Below are positions 6,542-7,943 of a DNA stretch of 7,943 nt, one piece after another. The first letter of the stretch is position 1; each line of letters opens with the position of its first letter. The notes below the pieces were generated by a model, which saw only the letters and a program-made list of their open reading frames with translations, searched no databases and was not told the origin of the DNA. Position numbers and translations under genes: made by a program. The stretch is from Candidatus Mediterraneibacter gallistercoris (GTDB taxonomy: Bacteria; Bacillota_A; Clostridia; Lachnospirales; Lachnospiraceae), in the NCBI GenBank assembly GCA_019119745.1, contig DWWI01000263.1:1-7943 (forward strand). The letters are read 5' to 3'.

Positions 6542-6615
6542 CGTGCGATAGAAGATTCGAACTCCCGACCTTCTGGTCCGTAGCCAGACGCTCTATCCAG
6601 CTGAGCTAATCGCAC
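6542..6615 (-). tRNA. tRNA-Arg (anticodon ACG)
   Basis: The reverse complement folds as a complete 74-base cloverleaf: acceptor GTGCGAT/ATCGCAC, D-arm GCTC/GAGC, anticodon stem TCTGG/CCAGA with loop CTACGGA (anticodon ACG, wobble A presumably deaminated to inosine to read CGU/CGC/CGA), 5-base variable loop, T-arm GGGAG-TTCGAAT-CTTCT and discriminator G73. The 3' CCA is not encoded and must be added after transcription. It is a lone tRNA gene with its own promoter (6651-6679, - strand) and terminator (6507-6540). Confidence 0.97.
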
Positions 6616-6623
6616 ATTCATCA

Positions 6624-6646
6624 TTTGCTGTTTCGTTCACAGCAAA
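6624..6646 (-). other. Small inverted repeat in the tRNA-Arg 5' leader
   Basis: TTTGCTGT (6624-6631) and ACAGCAAA (6639-6646) form an 8-bp stem with a 7-base loop. On the - strand it begins near the expected transcription start and ends before the mature tRNA. It may be part of the leader removed by RNase P, or coincidence. Confidence 0.4.
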
Positions 6647-6650
6647 AATT

Positions 6651-6679
6651 ATTATAGTATAGTTTTTGGGTTATGTCAA
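6651..6679 (-). promoter_or_regulatory. Consensus promoter for tRNA-Arg
   Basis: On the - strand, TTGACA (6674-6679), a 17-base spacer and TATAAT (6651-6656) match the sigma-A consensus at all 12 positions. The expected start near 6644 leaves a leader of about 30 bases before the tRNA. Confidence 0.88.
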
Positions 6680-6711
6680 CATTTTTTGTAAAAAATATTT
6701 GAATTATTTTA

Positions 6712-6740
6712 TTGACAAAACTAAAATACTAGTGTACTAT
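6712..6740 (+). promoter_or_regulatory. Promoter of the GntR-ABC operon
   Basis: TTGACA at 6712-6717, a 17-base spacer and TACTAT at 6735-6740. Transcription is expected near 6747. It is arranged back to back with the tRNA promoter on the other strand, about 32 bases apart. The operator at 6727-6758 covers its -10 and start site. Confidence 0.85.
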
Positions 6741-6758
6741 CTAACTATAGCACTAGTA
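6727..6758. promoter_or_regulatory. Candidate GntR/YtrA operator (two-site inverted repeat)
   Basis: TACTAGTG (6727-6734) and CACTAGTA (6751-6758) are perfect inverted repeats over a 16-base centre. Each arm contains the self-palindrome ACTAGT, and the two copies are 24 bases apart. The centre also holds CTAT (6737-6740) against ATAG (6747-6750). It spans the -10 and transcription start, where a bound YtrA-type repressor would block RNA polymerase. Confidence 0.65.
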
Positions 6759-6802
6759 CATAAAATATATGGATGGAACTGTATCTGCGAATGCAGTTAA
6801 GC

Positions 6803-6810
6803 GGAGGAGG
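6803..6810 (+). promoter_or_regulatory. Ribosome binding site deciding the GntR start
   Basis: GGAGGAGG lies 6 bases before the ATG at 6817. It rules against the in-frame ATG at 6769, which would add 16 residues outside the family and has no such site. Confidence 0.8.
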
Positions 6811-6816
6811 TATGTC

Positions 6817-7188
6817 ATGGAATACAATACAGGCGCTCCGATCTATCTTCAGGTGATCAATGAACTGAAGAAGAAGATGGTGAAGGGAGAGTTGAAGCCC
6901 GGAGAGAAGATGCCATCCAGCCGTGATCTGGCTGTGGAGTACAAGGTTAATCAAAATACGGCTGCACGGATCTACCGGGAGATGGAAATGCAGGGATGGT
7001 GCTTTACAAGACGGGGAATCGGAACTTTCGTATCAGAGGAGGAGAATATGTTTCGGGATTTAAAAAAGGAAATGGCGTCAGAGCTGCTTAAAAACTTTAT
7101 GCATGAGATGAGCGGGCTCGGCTACAAGAAAGACGATATTATCGATCAGATTGCAGAATATAAGGAGGATGGAGAAAATGATGCTTGA
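6817..7188 (+). CDS. GntR-family transcriptional regulator, YtrA subfamily
   Basis: 123 residues, typical for the short YtrA branch, which has only a DNA-binding domain and a small helical tail. The winged helix-turn-helix covers about residues 8-74: APIYLQVINELKKKM, then LKPGEKMPSSRDLAVEYKVNQNTAARIYREME (recognition helix about 46-56), and the wing RRGIGTFV (65-72). The tail (75-123) is charged and helical and lacks the FadR-type or HutC-type effector domain, as expected. Family members repress their own operon, which normally encodes ABC transporters, often with envelope-stress or antibiotic links. The start at 6817 follows GGAGGAGG at 6803-6810. Its stop overlaps the ABC ATPase start by 11 bases, so the two are translationally coupled. 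A palindromic operator overlapping the promoter supports autoregulation. Confidence 0.92.
   Translation: MEYNTGAPIYLQVINELKKKMVKGELKPGEKMPSSRDLAVEYKVNQNTAARIYREMEMQGWCFTRRGIGTFVSEEENMFRDLKKEMASELLKNFMHEMSGLGYKKDDIIDQIAEYKEDGENDA
7163..7168 (+). promoter_or_regulatory. Ribosome binding site deciding the ABC ATPase start
   Basis: AGGAGG inside the end of the GntR gene lies 9 bases before ATG 7178. The other in-frame candidates are ATG 7169 (adjacent to the site), ATG 7181 (12 bases) and TTG 7151 (upstream of it), which fit less well. Confidence 0.7.
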
Positions 7189-7864
7189 GTGCAGGGAATT
7201 GACAAAATGGTTTGGAGCGAAAGAGGCGGTTGCAGATCTGACGCTGAATCTGGATAAAGGGAAAATATACGGCCTGCTCGGCGAGAACGGGAGCGGAAAG
7301 ACTACATGGATGAAGATGGTGGCGGGCCTTACAAAGCCGGGCCGGGGAGAGATACTCTATGAAGGGCATCCCATCGGGTGGCGCGACAAAGCCAGCATCG
7401 CCTATATGGCTACGGAACCGTTCTTCTATGACTTTATGAAAGTGTCTGATGTGGGAGAATACTACGAAGCTTTTTTCAATGACTTCGACCGGAAGAAATA
7501 TGAGGAAACAACAAAAGAAATGGGGCTGGAACCGGACATGAAGGTGAGAAATTTTTCAAGCGGCATGAGCGCGAAGCTGAAGCTTGCGGCCACGCTGTCA
7601 AGAAATGCGGAACTGTACCTTCTGGATGAGCCCCTGAACGGGATCGACTATAAGGCCCGGGAAGAGATTATCAGTCTGATCCTTGAGGAGGCGGACGGTG
7701 AAAATACTTTTGTGATTTCCACACATCTGCTGGAAGAGGTGGAAAGTTTTATCGAGTATGCGATCTTTTTCAAGGACGGACATCTGGCGGATAAGGTAAA
7801 TCTGGAGTCCGAACGGATGAAGAGCGGCAGGTCTCTCACAGAGCTGTATACAGATATTTTGTGA
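7178..7864 (+). CDS. ABC transporter ATP-binding protein (YtrB-like, regulated by GntR/YtrA)
   Basis: 228-residue cytoplasmic ATPase of the drug/ABC-2 exporter type. Walker A GENGSGKT (35-42), Walker B LYLLDEP (146-152) with catalytic Glu151, and switch His183 in ISTHLLEE. Two parts deviate from the textbook form: the Q-loop region reads YMATEPFFY (76-84) with no Gln, Glu80 being the nearest equivalent, and the signature reads FSSGM (126-130) where LSGGQ is usual. Such variants are common in YtrB-like proteins encoded next to YtrA regulators (family knowledge), so ATPase activity is still expected. It overlaps the GntR gene by 11 bases. The usual next gene is an ABC-2 membrane subunit, but none begins in the remaining 79 bases. 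The substrate is unknown; these systems are often induced by cell-envelope stress. Confidence 0.92.
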   Translation: MMLECRELTKWFGAKEAVADLTLNLDKGKIYGLLGENGSGKTTWMKMVAGLTKPGRGEILYEGHPIGWRDKASIAYMATEPFFYDFMKVSDVGEYYEAFFNDFDRKKYEETTKEMGLEPDMKVRNFSSGMSAKLKLAATLSRNAELYLLDEPLNGIDYKAREEIISLILEEADGENTFVISTHLLEEVESFIEYAIFFKDGHLADKVNLESERMKSGRSLTELYTDIL

Positions 7865-7943
7865 TGTGAATTGAAATCTAATATATTAATCTTGGAGTAA
7901 TAAGATTGAAAATGAAAAGTAGAGGGTATCCATTCCCTTAATT
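7865..7943. other. AT-rich tail of the window without a recognisable gene
   Basis: All three + frames hit stops, and the longest starts give peptides of under 12 residues. On the - strand a 15-codon frame ends without family features. I see no terminator hairpin. A membrane partner for the ABC ATPase, if present, must start beyond the window. Confidence 0.6.

Noticed and set aside
6409..6624. A 71-codon - strand frame beginning MMNVRLAQLDRASG
   Set aside because: It is read through the tRNA-Arg gene. The segment VRLAQLDRASGYGPEGREFESS is the well-known false peptide obtained by translating a tRNA gene, so it is not a protein gene.
6769..6816. Upstream in-frame ATG extending the GntR protein by 16 residues
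   Set aside because: There is no ribosome binding site, while GGAGGAGG precedes the ATG at 6817 and the family N-terminus starts there.
7912..7941. Short frame MKSRGYPFP near the window end as the start of the ABC permease
   Set aside because: It stops after nine residues and has no strong ribosome binding site at proper spacing.

Overview
The window looks like chromosomal DNA of a Clostridia-class Firmicute, most likely a gut Lachnospiraceae (Dorea/Blautia/Mediterraneibacter type). This is inferred from strong AGGAGG-type ribosome binding sites, consensus sigma-A promoters, the style of the encoded proteins and the gene mix. No phage, plasmid, insertion sequence or CRISPR array is visible. 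Most of the content is housekeeping, and I see no clear new multi-gene system. The most unusual item is a single-polypeptide SfsA-MutY fusion.

Layout on the + strand. Positions 2-52 hold the last codons of a polar amino-acid ABC permease. It overlaps a GlnQ-type ATPase (36-860) that carries an extra basic insertion. An intergenic stretch (861-989) combines a consensus promoter with a long imperfect inverted repeat. It precedes the SfsA-MutY fusion (990-2732), which joins a nuclease-fold SfsA domain to a complete 350-residue adenine glycosylase. A TetR regulator (2814-3422) with its own extended -10 promoter is followed 11 bases later by a diacylglycerol-kinase-family lipid kinase (3434-4354). 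A separately promoted six-helix PAP2-like membrane protein (4529-5215) comes next, then a tryptophanyl-tRNA synthetase (5288-6376) ended by a strong intrinsic terminator.

On the - strand lies a single tRNA-Arg(ACG) gene (6542-6615). It has a perfect TTGACA-17-TATAAT promoter and its own terminator, which also works as a second stop for + strand transcription.

The right end is a YtrA-type GntR repressor (6817-7188) whose start overlaps an ABC ATPase gene (7178-7864). Both are driven by a TTGACA-17-TACTAT promoter overlapped by a two-site palindromic operator, which suggests autoregulation. The permease partner expected for such an ATPase does not start within the 79 bases left. Those bases are AT-rich and closed by stops in all three + frames.

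Functional themes: amino-acid uptake, repair of oxidised-guanine mispairs, phospholipid phosphate metabolism (a kinase and a phosphatase-like protein side by side), Trp-tRNA charging, and a self-regulated ABC exporter module.
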